Shown here: positions 48,085 to 57,091 of the stretch, in pieces
How positions within the stretch are numbered: the stretch's first letter is position 1
Layout of the letters: each line of letters opens with the position of its first letter
Assembly (NCBI GenBank): GCA_019420525.1
Contig: JAHZHA010000016.1
Location: 66,415-130,414, forward strand
DNA from: Bacillota bacterium
GTDB taxonomy: Bacteria; Bacillota; Clostridia; Peptostreptococcales; Anaerovoracaceae
Direction: 5' to 3'
DNA length: 64,000 bases
Translations under genes and position numbers: made by a program
The notes under the pieces: model-generated
The model's database searches: none
The model's input: only the letters and a program-made list of their open reading frames with translations
Told to the model about the DNA's origin: nothing

Positions 48085-49680
48085 CTACATCCTCAGCCGG
48101 AATGTCTTCGGCGCGAACCTGTACACCAAAACACAGGCGATGATGCAGTACAGGATGCAGAAGACGATAGTCATCACGCCGAAAGTGATAATCGGCATCC
48201 TGATCTGCATCAGCAAAAAGCATACCGCATAAGTGGCAATCATCACTATCCGGTATGTGGCACTTCTGATCTCCGTTCCCGTGTTATACGGCTGCAGCAG
48301 GTAATAAATCGTCAGATAGTGAACGGAAAAGAAAATGCTCATACAGAGGACGGAAATGACGAGCACGGCATAATTCAGAGGATTCTCTGCTCCGCCAGAA
48401 ACATACAGCAATACCGCAAGGCCTCCGCCGATGACGGCAGCCGGCAGGAGATTGACTTTTATGATCTCTCTCAGACGGATCTGAAACAGCTTCAGTATAA
48501 ACTTCGGCTGCTTGTAGAAAGAATACGTCAGCAGACTGTGATCGCAGTTCATGAAGAGCGCCTGCGTAAATCCCGTTCCCCGGTTGACGGCATACATGAT
48601 AAACACGAAATACGGAAGGAATACGAGGAGAAGCTCGTTCACCGTTTTTCGGAATTCCGGCGCCAGATAACATCCGATAAGAGAGGCGCAGACGAGTGCG
48701 AATGCGACGAAAGCGATTTTTTCGGAAGTCTTCCACAGAAGTCTCTGATGGCGCCGTACGAATAATTCGTTGAGATACTCGAATCCTTTCTTTTTGCTGG
48801 TAACGGACGTATCCGCAGAGATCATCCGCCTGCTCTGCTCTCTCTGCTGTTTCTTTATCTGATCTCCGAGGCTGACCCGGCTTCCGGGCTGATTCAGCAT
48901 CTGACGGTACAACGCTTTAAAATCCCGGAAACGGACAATCCGGTGAAGCGCGGCGAGTCCGCCGGCCGCCGAAGCGGAGAAAAGAGCTGCCGACACCGGC
49001 ACAGGCAGTGCCAGACCTGCTGCCGGAAGAAAAAACGCAGCGGCATTCAGCAGAGCAACGACGATCAATTCCGCTTTTCCCAATTGGTTTTCGTTCCTCA
49101 CAATCCCCGTTTTCTCATATCGGTATAGCATCAGCGCAGCCGCCATAAGCTTTGCACCGGCTACAGAAAAAGGAATCAGGATACAGATCCACACCGGCAC
49201 CCCGCTGAGTGTTCCGAAAATCAGCGTAAACGGAAGAAAACCCGCGATGACTTTCAGCACGGCGTACCCGTAATCCGTCAGCGCATATTTTCCCGCATCC
49301 ATCCGCATCAGCATTACAGCGTAATACTTGTCTTTCGTGGGATTAAACAGATAGGTATTCACAAAAGCGCCGCACGCTGTCAGTAAGACCAGCATATGGA
49401 GCAGAGCCTGCCCTGCAGGCACGCCGCTTTTCAGGGTCAGAAGGCAGATACCGGACAATATCAGCAGGTAGAGAAATTTTCCCGCAAATGCGGTGACGAG
49501 CTCCCAGACTGCGGCGATGATATATGCCAGCACTTTCAGATCCTGAAATCCGTACAGCCGCTCCGGCAGAATACGCTTCAGCAGAGGGACCTGCTTCAGT
49601 GAATAGATGACGCTGTTGGCCCGATAGGAGTTTTTCAGTGCAAAAGCCGTGCGGAATGTTCCCGCCATATTCTTACTCAT
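48085..49680 (-). CDS. ABC exporter membrane subunit
   Basis: 531-residue polytopic protein with about 12 hydrophobic segments in two halves, joined by a charged cytoplasmic stretch (GDQIKKQQREQSRRMI). No binding-protein or nuclease feature. Its gene overlaps the ATPase gene by 8 bases, so it is the membrane part of an ABC exporter, possibly for a peptide or bacteriocin. Family not recognised beyond this. Confidence 0.75.
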   Translation of the reverse strand: MSKNMAGTFRTAFALKNSYRANSVIYSLKQVPLLKRILPERLYGFQDLKVLAYIIAAVWELVTAFAGKFLYLLILSGICLLTLKSGVPAGQALLHMLVLLTACGAFVNTYLFNPTKDKYYAVMLMRMDAGKYALTDYGYAVLKVIAGFLPFTLIFGTLSGVPVWICILIPFSVAGAKLMAAALMLYRYEKTGIVRNENQLGKAELIVVALLNAAAFFLPAAGLALPVPVSAALFSASAAGGLAALHRIVRFRDFKALYRQMLNQPGSRVSLGDQIKKQQREQSRRMISADTSVTSKKKGFEYLNELFVRRHQRLLWKTSEKIAFVAFALVCASLIGCYLAPEFRKTVNELLLVFLPYFVFIMYAVNRGTGFTQALFMNCDHSLLTYSFYKQPKFILKLFQIRLREIIKVNLLPAAVIGGGLAVLLYVSGGAENPLNYAVLVISVLCMSIFFSVHYLTIYYLLQPYNTGTEIRSATYRIVMIATYAVCFLLMQIRMPIITFGVMTIVFCILYCIIACVLVYRFAPKTFRLRM

Positions 49681-50380
49681 TGCCTTCCTCCTTCAGCGCT
49701 TCGATGATCCTTTCCCTGAATTCTCTGCTGTCCGTAGTTCTGCTGTCGACGGATTCCAGAACACCATGGTTCAGGAGCACGATCTCATCACAGAGATCGA
49801 GAGCCAGATCCATGATATGAGTCGAAAAAATCGTAATGCGGTCCGATTTCAGCGAGCGCAGCAAGTGCTTCATCTCTTCAGCGACGACGACATCGAGAGA
49901 CGTCAAAGGCTCGTCGAGAAGAAGGATCTCGGGTCTGACGATAATATTGATCAGCATCTGCATTTTATTTTTCATTCCGTGGGAATAATCCTTCAGCAGT
50001 TTATCCCGGTCTTCCGCTGCGATGCTCACATATTCAAAATATTCGTCAGCGGTTTTCATATCTTCGATGTACTGTTCGTTGATATCCAGAAAAAACTTCA
50101 GAAACTCTCTTCCTGTGAGGAATTCCGGCACTTCGGGCGTGGACAGAACGTAGCCAATGTCTTCCGGACGCACTTCCCTTCTGCCCTCTTCCGTGACGAG
50201 ATAAAATTCTCCTCCGTCCGTTCTGAGGTCCCGGTTGATGCAGTTGAAGAGTGTCGTCTTTCCCGCTCCGTTCCTGCCCAGCAGGCCGTAAATCTTTCCG
50301 CTTTCGAATGTAAAATCGATATCACGCAGGACTTTTTTTGATTCAAACTGTTTCGACAGATGTTCAATTACAAATTTCAT
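49673..50380 (-). CDS. ABC transporter ATP-binding protein
   Basis: 235-residue ATPase: Walker A LLGRNGAGKTTLF, Q-loop VLSTPEVPEFL region, signature YSHGMKNKMQM (variant of LSGGQ usual in ABC-2 type exporters), Walker B PEILLLDEPLTSLD, H-loop FSTHIMD. Pairs with the overlapping membrane-subunit gene. Ribosome binding site AGAGA before ATG 50378-50380 is moderate. Confidence 0.9.
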   Translation of the reverse strand: MKFVIEHLSKQFESKKVLRDIDFTFESGKIYGLLGRNGAGKTTLFNCINRDLRTDGGEFYLVTEEGRREVRPEDIGYVLSTPEVPEFLTGREFLKFFLDINEQYIEDMKTADEYFEYVSIAAEDRDKLLKDYSHGMKNKMQMLINIIVRPEILLLDEPLTSLDVVVAEEMKHLLRSLKSDRITIFSTHIMDLALDLCDEIVLLNHGVLESVDSRTTDSREFRERIIEALKEEGNE

Positions 50381-50858
50381 AATCTCTCTTTCCTATTTCT
50401 TTTGAAATTCCATGAAAAAACATTTCCGGTTCCGAATGGATTTCTCCAACGAACACGTATCAGCTAAAGCTTACCATAAAAACGGATTCTGCAAAGAACT
50501 GCAGAAAAAAATAAATAAAAATTGAGAAACAGCCCACCGCTCTTCTTATTTTTAACCCGATCTCCTTTCACGCTGACTGATCACCACAGCTGATACGATA
50601 AATCTACCATCGCCTCCGGCAGATTGTCCACAAACCGGGTCGGTTCAGGGATACAAACAGAATATTATTTTTCCTCTTTGTCCTTTGCCGATTTTTTCAA
50701 AAATCCACCGTATTTTTCTTCTGTCCATATGGTAGAATGAAAATGTTAAGATCAATTGACGAAACAGATGGATCTGTGGGGATGCCCACAGAAAAACGGA
50801 CCGGTTCTGCAGAAGTCCGGATTCAGCCTATCAGAAAAAATTAACAGGAGGAAATCAG
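50381..50858. other. Divergent intergenic region, 478 bases
   Basis: No gene seen. Near the rightward gene are two hairpins, CTGTGGGgatGCCCACAG (50773-50790) and CCGGTTCTGCAGAAGTCCGG (50800-50819), in its probable leader, and a -10-like TAGAAT near 50733 without a good -35. The left part is AT-rich and may hold the ABC promoter; none is clear. Confidence 0.4.
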
Positions 50859-52574
50859 ATGAAGGTACTGATTATCGGCGGTGTTGCCGGAGGAGCTACA
50901 GCAGCAGCACGCCTCAGAAGGCTCGATGAGGAAGCGGAAATCATCGTGATAGAGCGCAGCGGCTATGTATCTTACGCCAACTGCGGTCTGCCTTATTATA
51001 TCGGGGGCACGATCCGCTACAAAGAAGCTCTGACACTTCAGACTCCGGAAAGCTTTTTCCGGAGATTCCGCATCGATGTGAGAGTGCGGGAAGAAGCCGT
51101 AAAGATCGACACCGCTGCAAAGACAGTCACGATTCAGCGGTTGGAGGACGGAACCTCATACACAGAAGTTTACGATAAATTAATATTGTCTCCCGGAGCG
51201 AACGCTATGGTTCCCGATGTTCCGGGCGTACACAACGACAGGATCTTCACGCTCCGCACGGTGGAAGACACATTCCGCATCCGTGAGTTCATCGAAAAAG
51301 AAAAACCGGCAAGAGCCGTCGTGGTGGGCGGCGGGTTTATCGGTCTTGAAATGGCGGAAAATCTCGTGCATGAAGGGATTCACGTCACACTGCTGCAGCG
51401 GAGCGAACAGGTACTTCCTCCGATGGATTACGACATGGCCTGCGAGATTCACGCATATCTGCGGATGAACGGCATCGATCTCCGGACGAAGCAGGGAGTT
51501 CAGGGTTATGAAGAAATCCCGGAAGGCGGTGTAAAGATTCTCCTGAAAGACAACGACCCGATGGAAGCTGATTTCGTCATTCTTTCCGTGGGCGTGGTTC
51601 CGGATACCCAGCTGGCGGAAGAAGCGGGACTCGAACTGGGCATGAAGAAATCCATCGTCACGGATGATCACATGAGGACATCTGCAAAAGACGTCTACGC
51701 GGTAGGAGATGCGGTCTGTGTCAGAAATTTCGTATCCGGCAAAGAAGCGCTCATCTCACTTGCAGGTCCGGCGAACAAACAGGGCCGTATCGCTGCCGAC
51801 AATATCTGCGGCATCGACAGCCGATTCAGCGGGTCTCAGGGTTCTTCCGTCATCAAGCTCTTCGACATGACAGCGGCCTCCACCGGACTCAACGAAAAGA
51901 CGGCAAAAGCTGCCGGTATCGCATTTGACAAGGTATTCACATTCTCCGCGTCTCATGCCACATACTATCCGGATGCCTCCAATATGTCGATCAAGACGAT
52001 TTTTTCGCCGGAAACCGGGAAAATCCTGGGAGCACAGATCGTCGGCTTTGAAGGGGTAGACAAGCGTATCGATGTCCTGGCCACAGCAATTCGCGCCGGT
52101 ATGACGGCTGCAGATCTGGAAGAACTCGACTTGGCTTATGCACCTCCTTATTCATCTGCAAAAGATCCTGTCAACATGGCAGGCTTCGTCATCGAAAATA
52201 TCCGCTCTGGACTCGTAAAACAGTTCCACTGGCACGATGTCGAAACCATCGTGGAAAAAGAAGGCTCCGACGCCGTCTTCCTCGATGTCAGGACAGAAGA
52301 GGAATTCCGGAACGACGGCCGCGTCGTGCAGAACTGCGTTCACATTCCTCTCGATGAACTGAGAGAACATCTCGACCGGCTGGATCCCGGCAAAAAAATC
52401 TATGTCAACTGCCACAGCGGTCTGCGCAGCTACATCGCATGCCGAATTCTCACGGGACTCGGATTCGACTGCTATAATCTGGCCGGAGGCTATCGCCTCT
52501 TCGGGATCGTGGCCGGCGACAAAGCATATTACGATACCGCTCCGAAACATCCGTGCGGGATCAATATCGACTAA
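50859..52574 (+). CDS. CoA-disulfide reductase with C-terminal rhodanese domain
   Basis: 571-residue flavoprotein. FAD-binding GGVAGGATAAARLRRL at the N-terminus; single redox cysteine C42 in VSYANCGLPYYIGG; NAD(P)H motif VVVGGGFIGLEMAENL; then residues about 465-555 form a rhodanese domain (VFLDVRTEEEFRNDG ... VNCHSGLRSYIACRI) with active-site Cys. Such CoADR-Rhd proteins reduce CoA-disulfide or CoA-persulfide and sulfur species with NAD(P)H. Ribosome binding site AGGAGGAAA before ATG 50859. Monocistronic with terminator. Confidence 0.92.
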   Translation: MKVLIIGGVAGGATAAARLRRLDEEAEIIVIERSGYVSYANCGLPYYIGGTIRYKEALTLQTPESFFRRFRIDVRVREEAVKIDTAAKTVTIQRLEDGTSYTEVYDKLILSPGANAMVPDVPGVHNDRIFTLRTVEDTFRIREFIEKEKPARAVVVGGGFIGLEMAENLVHEGIHVTLLQRSEQVLPPMDYDMACEIHAYLRMNGIDLRTKQGVQGYEEIPEGGVKILLKDNDPMEADFVILSVGVVPDTQLAEEAGLELGMKKSIVTDDHMRTSAKDVYAVGDAVCVRNFVSGKEALISLAGPANKQGRIAADNICGIDSRFSGSQGSSVIKLFDMTAASTGLNEKTAKAAGIAFDKVFTFSASHATYYPDASNMSIKTIFSPETGKILGAQIVGFEGVDKRIDVLATAIRAGMTAADLEELDLAYAPPYSSAKDPVNMAGFVIENIRSGLVKQFHWHDVETIVEKEGSDAVFLDVRTEEEFRNDGRVVQNCVHIPLDELREHLDRLDPGKKIYVNCHSGLRSYIACRILTGLGFDCYNLAGGYRLFGIVAGDKAYYDTAPKHPCGINID

Positions 52575-52597
52575 AAAATAAAAGGCTAAGAAACGAG

Positions 52598-52646
52598 AAA
52601 GCTCCGGAGTTTTTCCTGTACGGTATACTCCGGAGCTTTTTATACT
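52598..52646. terminator. Intrinsic terminator
   Basis: AAAGCTCCGGAGT, loop, ACTCCGGAGCTTTTT: perfect 12-bp stem; works for the flavoprotein gene and, with the A-rich 5' side, for the EamA gene. Confidence 0.85.
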
Positions 52647-52681
52647 TCCATTTTCGCTTTATTTGCATATATCATATTTTT

Positions 52682-53566
52682 TCATTTTTCCCTCTCGTTT
52701 GCCGGATGATTTTCCAGTTTTGACACGAGAATAGCGGCGAGAATCAGAATGCTGCCTGCCGCCGTCCTCGGAGAAAGATGCTCTCCGTAGATGAGAGCCG
52801 ATGCCAGAAATCCGAAAACAGATTCCATGGACAGGATCAGCGACGCATGACTGGCTTTGGTATAACGCTGAGCCGCATTCTGAGCGATAAATCCCACGAC
52901 CGTATTCAGTACGATAAGGTAAATCACACCGATGACAGCCTCACGGCCCGCACCTGTCAGCGGCTGATGAGTTGTAAGAGCACAGAAAGCCGCCAGTGCT
53001 CCGGCTGAAACAAACTGAAAAAAGGTAAGCTGAACCGGATCATCGTCCGCTGCAAAAAGACTGATCAGCACAAGCTGCAGCGCAAAAGCCACAGTGGAAA
53101 TCAGGGAGAGAATTTCACCAGGTCCGATGGTCAGGCTCTCATTCAGACTCAACAAGCCAATCCCCGTCAGAGCGATAAGTCCTGCGGCAAAACTCGAGAG
53201 TGCCGGCCGTTTTTTCATAATGATCCACAGAAGAAACGGAACGAGCACTACATATCCTGCGATGAGAAAAGCCTGCTTTCCCGCTGTGGTATAATTGAGT
53301 CCCATCAGCTGAATTCCCTGAGCTGCAAACTGGATTATCCCCAGCATCAATCCGTGGCGGATCACTCTTGGTTCCGATTTCCGTATAATGCGGAAAAACA
53401 ACAGACCAGACAATATCGCTGCTCCGCAAAACCGAAGTGCTACGACTGTCATGGCAGAAAACCCGGTGAGTGCCGCCTTTCCTGCCACGAAGCCCCCGCC
53501 CCAGATGACAGCTACCGCAAAAAGTGACAGATCCGCATAAAGCGCTCTGCGCCTTTCCTTTTCCAT
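52682..53566 (-). CDS. DMT-superfamily (EamA) transporter
   Basis: 294-residue permease with ten hydrophobic helices in two EamA repeats; VAVIWGGGFVAGKAAL in helix 1 and NTVVGFIAQNAAQRYTKASHASLILSMESVFG in the second repeat are family typical. Probably exports a metabolite or amino acid; substrate unknown. Ribosome binding site GGAGGGAGG before ATG 53564-53566. Confidence 0.88.
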   Translation of the reverse strand: MEKERRRALYADLSLFAVAVIWGGGFVAGKAALTGFSAMTVVALRFCGAAILSGLLFFRIIRKSEPRVIRHGLMLGIIQFAAQGIQLMGLNYTTAGKQAFLIAGYVVLVPFLLWIIMKKRPALSSFAAGLIALTGIGLLSLNESLTIGPGEILSLISTVAFALQLVLISLFAADDDPVQLTFFQFVSAGALAAFCALTTHQPLTGAGREAVIGVIYLIVLNTVVGFIAQNAAQRYTKASHASLILSMESVFGFLASALIYGEHLSPRTAAGSILILAAILVSKLENHPANEREK

Positions 53567-53650
53567 AATTCCTCCCTCCTCTTTCTTTTACAGGATATTA
53601 TAGGAAGAATTCCACGGGCTGTCCATGTTTTTTATTCTGAAATACGCAAT

Positions 53651-53992
53651 CTACTGCCATGTCTTCCAGATTTCCGGACAGAAGCCCACGGTGGCATCCC
53701 GTCCATTGCGCACCACCGGCGTCCGTATGATTTCCTGATTTTCCAGTATTTTACTTTCTTTCAGCTGATCCGGTGTAGCGTTTATCAGTGCCAGAAGACC
53801 TCTGTCTTTGCATTTCTGATCGACAAGCTCAGAAATACCTCCGACGGCCCTGCAGACAGAAGAAAATTCTCCGGGGCTCATCCCCTTTTCTTTCATATCG
53901 ATAAACTGGAATTTTATCCCCCGTTCTTTAAAGTAACGCTGCGCTTTTTTCGTATCAAAACATTTTTTCGTTCCGAATATCTGAATATTCAC
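53651..53992 (-). CDS. ArsC/Spx-family protein
   Basis: 113-residue thioredoxin-fold protein. N-terminus VNIQIFGTKKCFDTKKAQRYF has a single cysteine at the CxxC position, and the C-terminal IIRTPVVRNGRDATVGF carries the family cis-Pro and the conserved Arg. Like YffB or arsenate reductase rather than the redox-switch Spx. Start is GTG 53990-53992, nine bases after AAAGGGG; the open frame continues 25 codons further without a site. Role unknown. Confidence 0.82.
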   Translation of the reverse strand: MNIQIFGTKKCFDTKKAQRYFKERGIKFQFIDMKEKGMSPGEFSSVCRAVGGISELVDQKCKDRGLLALINATPDQLKESKILENQEIIRTPVVRNGRDATVGFCPEIWKTWQ

Positions 53993-54123
53993 GATCTTTA
54001 TTCCCCTTTCTTCCGTTAATCCAGCTTTTTTCTCTTTACTCGATCGGTCCGTATTTTTGTTATTCATTTAATAATACTACCACAGATTTTCGATTCGCGT
54101 TACCCGTCATCTTGTTTATGACC

Positions 54124-54153
54124 AAACAAAAAAGAGGGCTTGTGCCCTCTATC
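54124..54153 (-). terminator. Intrinsic terminator after Fe-S operon
   Basis: Minus strand AGAGGGC, 3-base loop, AGCCCTCTTTTTT directly after the last gene of the operon. Confidence 0.8.
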
Positions 54154-54744
54154 TTATGATTTCTCTTTTCCAAATCCTGCCCTGATCCGGCAGATCCCCT
54201 GCGTCATCGTTCCCATCGGGCAGAAAGTGCACCAGGATCTCGGTTTGAAAAGCAGCATGACGATCAGTCCCAGGATCATGGAAGTCAGCATCATACTGTA
54301 AAATCCGAAGCTGAATTTGGCGATCCAGTCGGGAACCGTTCCGGCGGAATACGTCCATCCCCACGGAACGTTAAATGTCCAGAAAAGCTGTATCGTCTCT
54401 TTCAGCGACGAAGCACCGGATGCCACCAGATACGTCTGAAAAACCATATTGCCGAACATCGCCAGGAAAAATACGAGAAATGCATAGCGAAACCACTTTT
54501 TCGACATCCAGCGGGGCGTCGTTCTGTTCCGCGAAAGCTTCAGATTCATTCCCAGCTTCGTCAGCAGCTGTCCTCTGCCGCACAGATTATTGCAGAACCA
54601 TTTGTTGCCCCCGAATACCGCCAGTATCACCGGGAGCAGAAAATCGATCATGCCCAGCCAGGCGAAGAGAATATTGAAGAATCCCAGGGTAAAATAGACG
54701 ATGGCCCAGATCCAGAGATAATCATACCAGTGTTTCTTTTTCAT
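54154..54744 (-). CDS. NapH-like 4Fe-4S membrane protein
   Basis: 196 residues, about four transmembrane helices. Two cysteine clusters, CNNLCGRGQLL and CTFCPMGTMTQGIC, resemble the Fe-S ligands of NapH/CcoG/RdxA-type membrane ferredoxins. Probably passes electrons between the soluble ferredoxin (gene overlapping by four bases) and the membrane. Start ATG 54742-54744. Electron partner and substrate are unknown. Confidence 0.82.
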   Translation of the reverse strand: MKKKHWYDYLWIWAIVYFTLGFFNILFAWLGMIDFLLPVILAVFGGNKWFCNNLCGRGQLLTKLGMNLKLSRNRTTPRWMSKKWFRYAFLVFFLAMFGNMVFQTYLVASGASSLKETIQLFWTFNVPWGWTYSAGTVPDWIAKFSFGFYSMMLTSMILGLIVMLLFKPRSWCTFCPMGTMTQGICRIRAGFGKEKS

Positions 54745-54956
54745 GATCCTGCCCTCTCTTCCCGCTCTTTTACTGCGATGCATCCTGCCGGACAGACCCC
54801 GGCGCATTTTCCGCATCCCACACACTTTTCACCGTCCACCGCCGCATAACAGCCTTTCCATATGGAAATCGCGCTGACAGGACACACCTTGACGCACGTT
54901 CCGCAGGAAACGCAGATTTTCCGGTCGACTTCCGCTCTTCGTCTGCTTTTGCCCAT
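54741..54956 (-). CDS. 2[4Fe-4S] ferredoxin
   Basis: 71 residues with two complete cluster motifs, CVSCGTCVKVCP and CVGCGKCAGVCP. Basic N-terminus MGKSRRR. Electron carrier, here most likely the partner of the NapH-like protein whose gene overlaps it by four bases. Ribosome binding site GGGAGGA before ATG 54954-54956. An inverted repeat lies 33 bases upstream. Confidence 0.95.
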   Translation of the reverse strand: MGKSRRRAEVDRKICVSCGTCVKVCPVSAISIWKGCYAAVDGEKCVGCGKCAGVCPAGCIAVKEREERAGS

Positions 54957-54988
54957 AAAAAAATCCTCCCGCTCTGAAATTTTTCTGT

Positions 54989-55007
54989 CTGATACAGATT
55001 TTATCAG
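54989..55007. promoter_or_regulatory. Inverted repeat CTGATA-N7-TATCAG, candidate Crp/Fnr site
   Basis: Perfect 6-bp palindrome with 7-base centre between the Crp/Fnr-like gene (ends 55035) and the ferredoxin gene. TGAT/ATCA half sites recall Fnr boxes though the spacing is longer than usual. Confidence 0.4.
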
Positions 55008-55034
55008 GGAAGGAGGTCTCCGTATGTAATCCGG

Positions 55035-55727
55035 TCACATAAGACCTTTCTTTTTCAGTTTTTCCCCGTCGAGAATTTCGATCTTTCCTCTTCCCGTCTT
55101 CAGAATTCCTTCCGCGACGAACCCTTTCAGCGTCTTGGAAACCACTTCTCGGGCACTCCCGATAAAACGCGCGATCTCTTCGTGCGTGCAGGAAATCTCT
55201 TCTTTCCCGCTGAGCTGCGCCTCCTCCAGAAGAAAAAGGGCGACCCTGGCCTCTGCGCTCAGAAAGAGAACCCGCTGCATGGCTTGCATGGCATCGGAAA
55301 GTCTGCTGTTAGCCGTCCGGCTCAGAAAGAGCTCCACCTCGGGGTTGTTCTCCATTATCCCGTGGAGCATCGCAGAAGGCAGCAGGAGGAGTTCGGTATC
55401 CTCCACCGCTTCGATAAACACCTCGAAGGAAACGGTATTCATCAGGCAGGATGCGGAAAGGACACAGATCTCATCCGGCGGGAGGAAAAAAAGTGTGATC
55501 TCTCTTCCCTCTTCCGACAGAAAATACGTCCTGAGACGGCCGCTGAGAATCCGTATCATCCCTCTGCACTGGCCGGAAGCCCGGTCGATTCGCTCTCCTT
55601 TCCGGAAAGATTCCCTCCGGGCGAATTCCGCCAGTTTTTCTTTTTCTTCTTCATGCAGCCGATCCCAGAAAGGGATCTGCTCTTTCATCGTCTCAAAAGA
55701 AATCAATTGCGTTTCACTCCTGTTCAT
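55035..55727 (-). CDS. Crp/Fnr-family regulator
   Basis: 230 residues: N-terminal cyclic-nucleotide-binding-like beta-barrel (RMIRILSGRLRTYFLSEEGREITLFFLPPDEIC...), dimer helix, and winged helix with CTHEEIARFIGSAREVVSKTLKGF as recognition helix region. No N-terminal four-cysteine Fnr motif is apparent; cysteines in EICVLSASCLMN might bind a cluster or haem. Start ATG 55725-55727, overlapping the anti-sigma gene by 14 bases. Precedes the ferredoxin/NapH pair, its likely target. Confidence 0.88.
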   Translation of the reverse strand: MNRSETQLISFETMKEQIPFWDRLHEEEKEKLAEFARRESFRKGERIDRASGQCRGMIRILSGRLRTYFLSEEGREITLFFLPPDEICVLSASCLMNTVSFEVFIEAVEDTELLLLPSAMLHGIMENNPEVELFLSRTANSRLSDAMQAMQRVLFLSAEARVALFLLEEAQLSGKEEISCTHEEIARFIGSAREVVSKTLKGFVAEGILKTGRGKIEILDGEKLKKKGLM

Positions 55728-56559
55728 GCCCGTGCCTTTTCCCGGAACTGCCGCCGGAACCGTTTCCGTGTATTTCCCCGCTGTCATGTTCCGTGCAGCT
55801 CTGCTGTCCGGAAAGCTGCGCGTTCTGCTCCGCAGCTGCGGCATTTTCTGTATTCTGCGTACTTTCCGTGTGACCGTGGGCGGCCAGATAATCTCTCAGC
55901 TGGCGCATCGTCATCTCACCGGCCTCCTCCGCCGTTACGGCATCTTCTCCGCAGCAGGAAACAATCTCTTCATATACTCTGTATTTTCCGTATGAAAGTC
56001 CCAGAGAATGCGCGTGCTCGACTTCCTCCCGGTCAGCCGAATAGCAATGCGCATTTTCCTGTCCGTCCGTACAGGCGGATGCATAACTCAGAATCGCTTC
56101 TCCTTGCGCTTCATCTCCGGGAATCACGGTGATGGACAGGTATTCTCCTTCCGCAAGGCATTTCGTCACCGCCTCGCTTCCGAGAATCTCGTCCAGAGCA
56201 CTGCTGTAATTCATATACATGACGTCTGCGGATTCTGAGAGTTCCTCTCCGTCTTCATTGTATCCTTCGACTCCCACGATGCGGTCAAAGCGGTTGACGT
56301 CCAGCTCCACGGAAGGATTGATGTCGATGCTGATCACAGAAGTGGGCACGAAGTACAGGCGGTATCCGCCGAAAACCGCCAGCAGTGCAAAACAGAATGC
56401 GATGCTCAGATAAAGAGGTTTCCTGCGGCGCGGGACATTTTTCCGCCGCTCCGCTTCTCCGATTTTTCCGGCGACAGCTCTTTTTGTCTTTTCTTTCAGC
56501 TCATCCTCTGCCCGGATTCCGCTGAAGGCTTCTTTGATTCTGTCATTCACCGTCATCAC
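55714..56559 (-). CDS. RsgI-like anti-sigma factor with His-rich tail
   Basis: 281 residues. Short cytoplasmic N-terminus, one transmembrane helix (about 49-67: LSIAFCFALLAVFGGYRLYF), then an extracytoplasmic domain with VISIDINPSVELDVNRFDRIVGV, the signature of RsgI-family periplasmic domains. The C-terminus is low-complexity, rich in Gly, His, Ser and Gln, ending GKRHGHEQE. Gene overlaps the sigma-factor gene by 17 bases, so it likely holds that sigma factor inactive until an outside signal. Confidence 0.8.
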   Translation of the reverse strand: MMTVNDRIKEAFSGIRAEDELKEKTKRAVAGKIGEAERRKNVPRRRKPLYLSIAFCFALLAVFGGYRLYFVPTSVISIDINPSVELDVNRFDRIVGVEGYNEDGEELSESADVMYMNYSSALDEILGSEAVTKCLAEGEYLSITVIPGDEAQGEAILSYASACTDGQENAHCYSADREEVEHAHSLGLSYGKYRVYEEIVSCCGEDAVTAEEAGEMTMRQLRDYLAAHGHTESTQNTENAAAAEQNAQLSGQQSCTEHDSGEIHGNGSGGSSGKRHGHEQE

Positions 56560-57034
56560 CCCCTAATTCTTTTTTCAGCATCTGTCTGGCTCTTGTAAGG
56601 AGTGTATATACTGTATTTACATTTTTTGACAGTATCTTCCCGATCTGCGGGGCGGTATATCCTTCAAAGTAATGAAGATAGACGACGCGCCGGTATTTTT
56701 CCGGCAGCTTCAGCACAGCTTCCAGGACTTCTCTGCGTCCTTCATCGCCGTCTGCCGCCTGCTCCGCCGCCTCGCTCAGGGAGACCGTCCGGCTGTGGAA
56801 AAAGCTCTTCAGAAGATCTCTGCAGGCATTGATCGTCACACGGATCAGCCACGCCTTTTCGTGTTCGGGGCTCTGAAACTCAGCGGAACTGAGGACATAC
56901 TTCAAAAACACAGTCTGAAATATGTCTTCGGTATCCGCCTCGTTTTTCAGATGAAGAAAACAGATTCTCCGCACTGTGTCGGAATACTGTTCGATCGCCC
57001 TGTTCGCCTCTTCTTCGCTCCGCATGAAAGTCAA
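56543..57034 (-). CDS. ECF-type RNA polymerase sigma factor
   Basis: 163 residues. Region 2 (TVRRICFLHLKNEADTEDIFQTVFLKY) and region 4 (LPEKYRRVVYLHYFEGYTAPQIGKILSKNVNTVYTLLTRARQMLK) are complete; no 1.1 or region 3. Start is TTG 57032-57034 close to AAAAGGCGGG or ATG 57023-57025; undecided. Co-expressed with the overlapping anti-sigma gene and probably with the secreted repeat protein upstream. Confidence 0.9.
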   Translation of the reverse strand: MTFMRSEEEANRAIEQYSDTVRRICFLHLKNEADTEDIFQTVFLKYVLSSAEFQSPEHEKAWLIRVTINACRDLLKSFFHSRTVSLSEAAEQAADGDEGRREVLEAVLKLPEKYRRVVYLHYFEGYTAPQIGKILSKNVNTVYTLLTRARQMLKKELGGDDGE

Positions 57035-57091
57035 CCCGCCTTTTCACAAATTTTCTGTCTCAGCTTTCTGTCCGGTTCACACACCTGCGAT

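Noticed and set aside
55011..55029. AGGAGGTCTCCGT followed by ATG TAA on the plus strand
   Set aside because: A start-stop minimal frame next to the Crp gene; most likely chance since the strand has no nearby gene in that direction.
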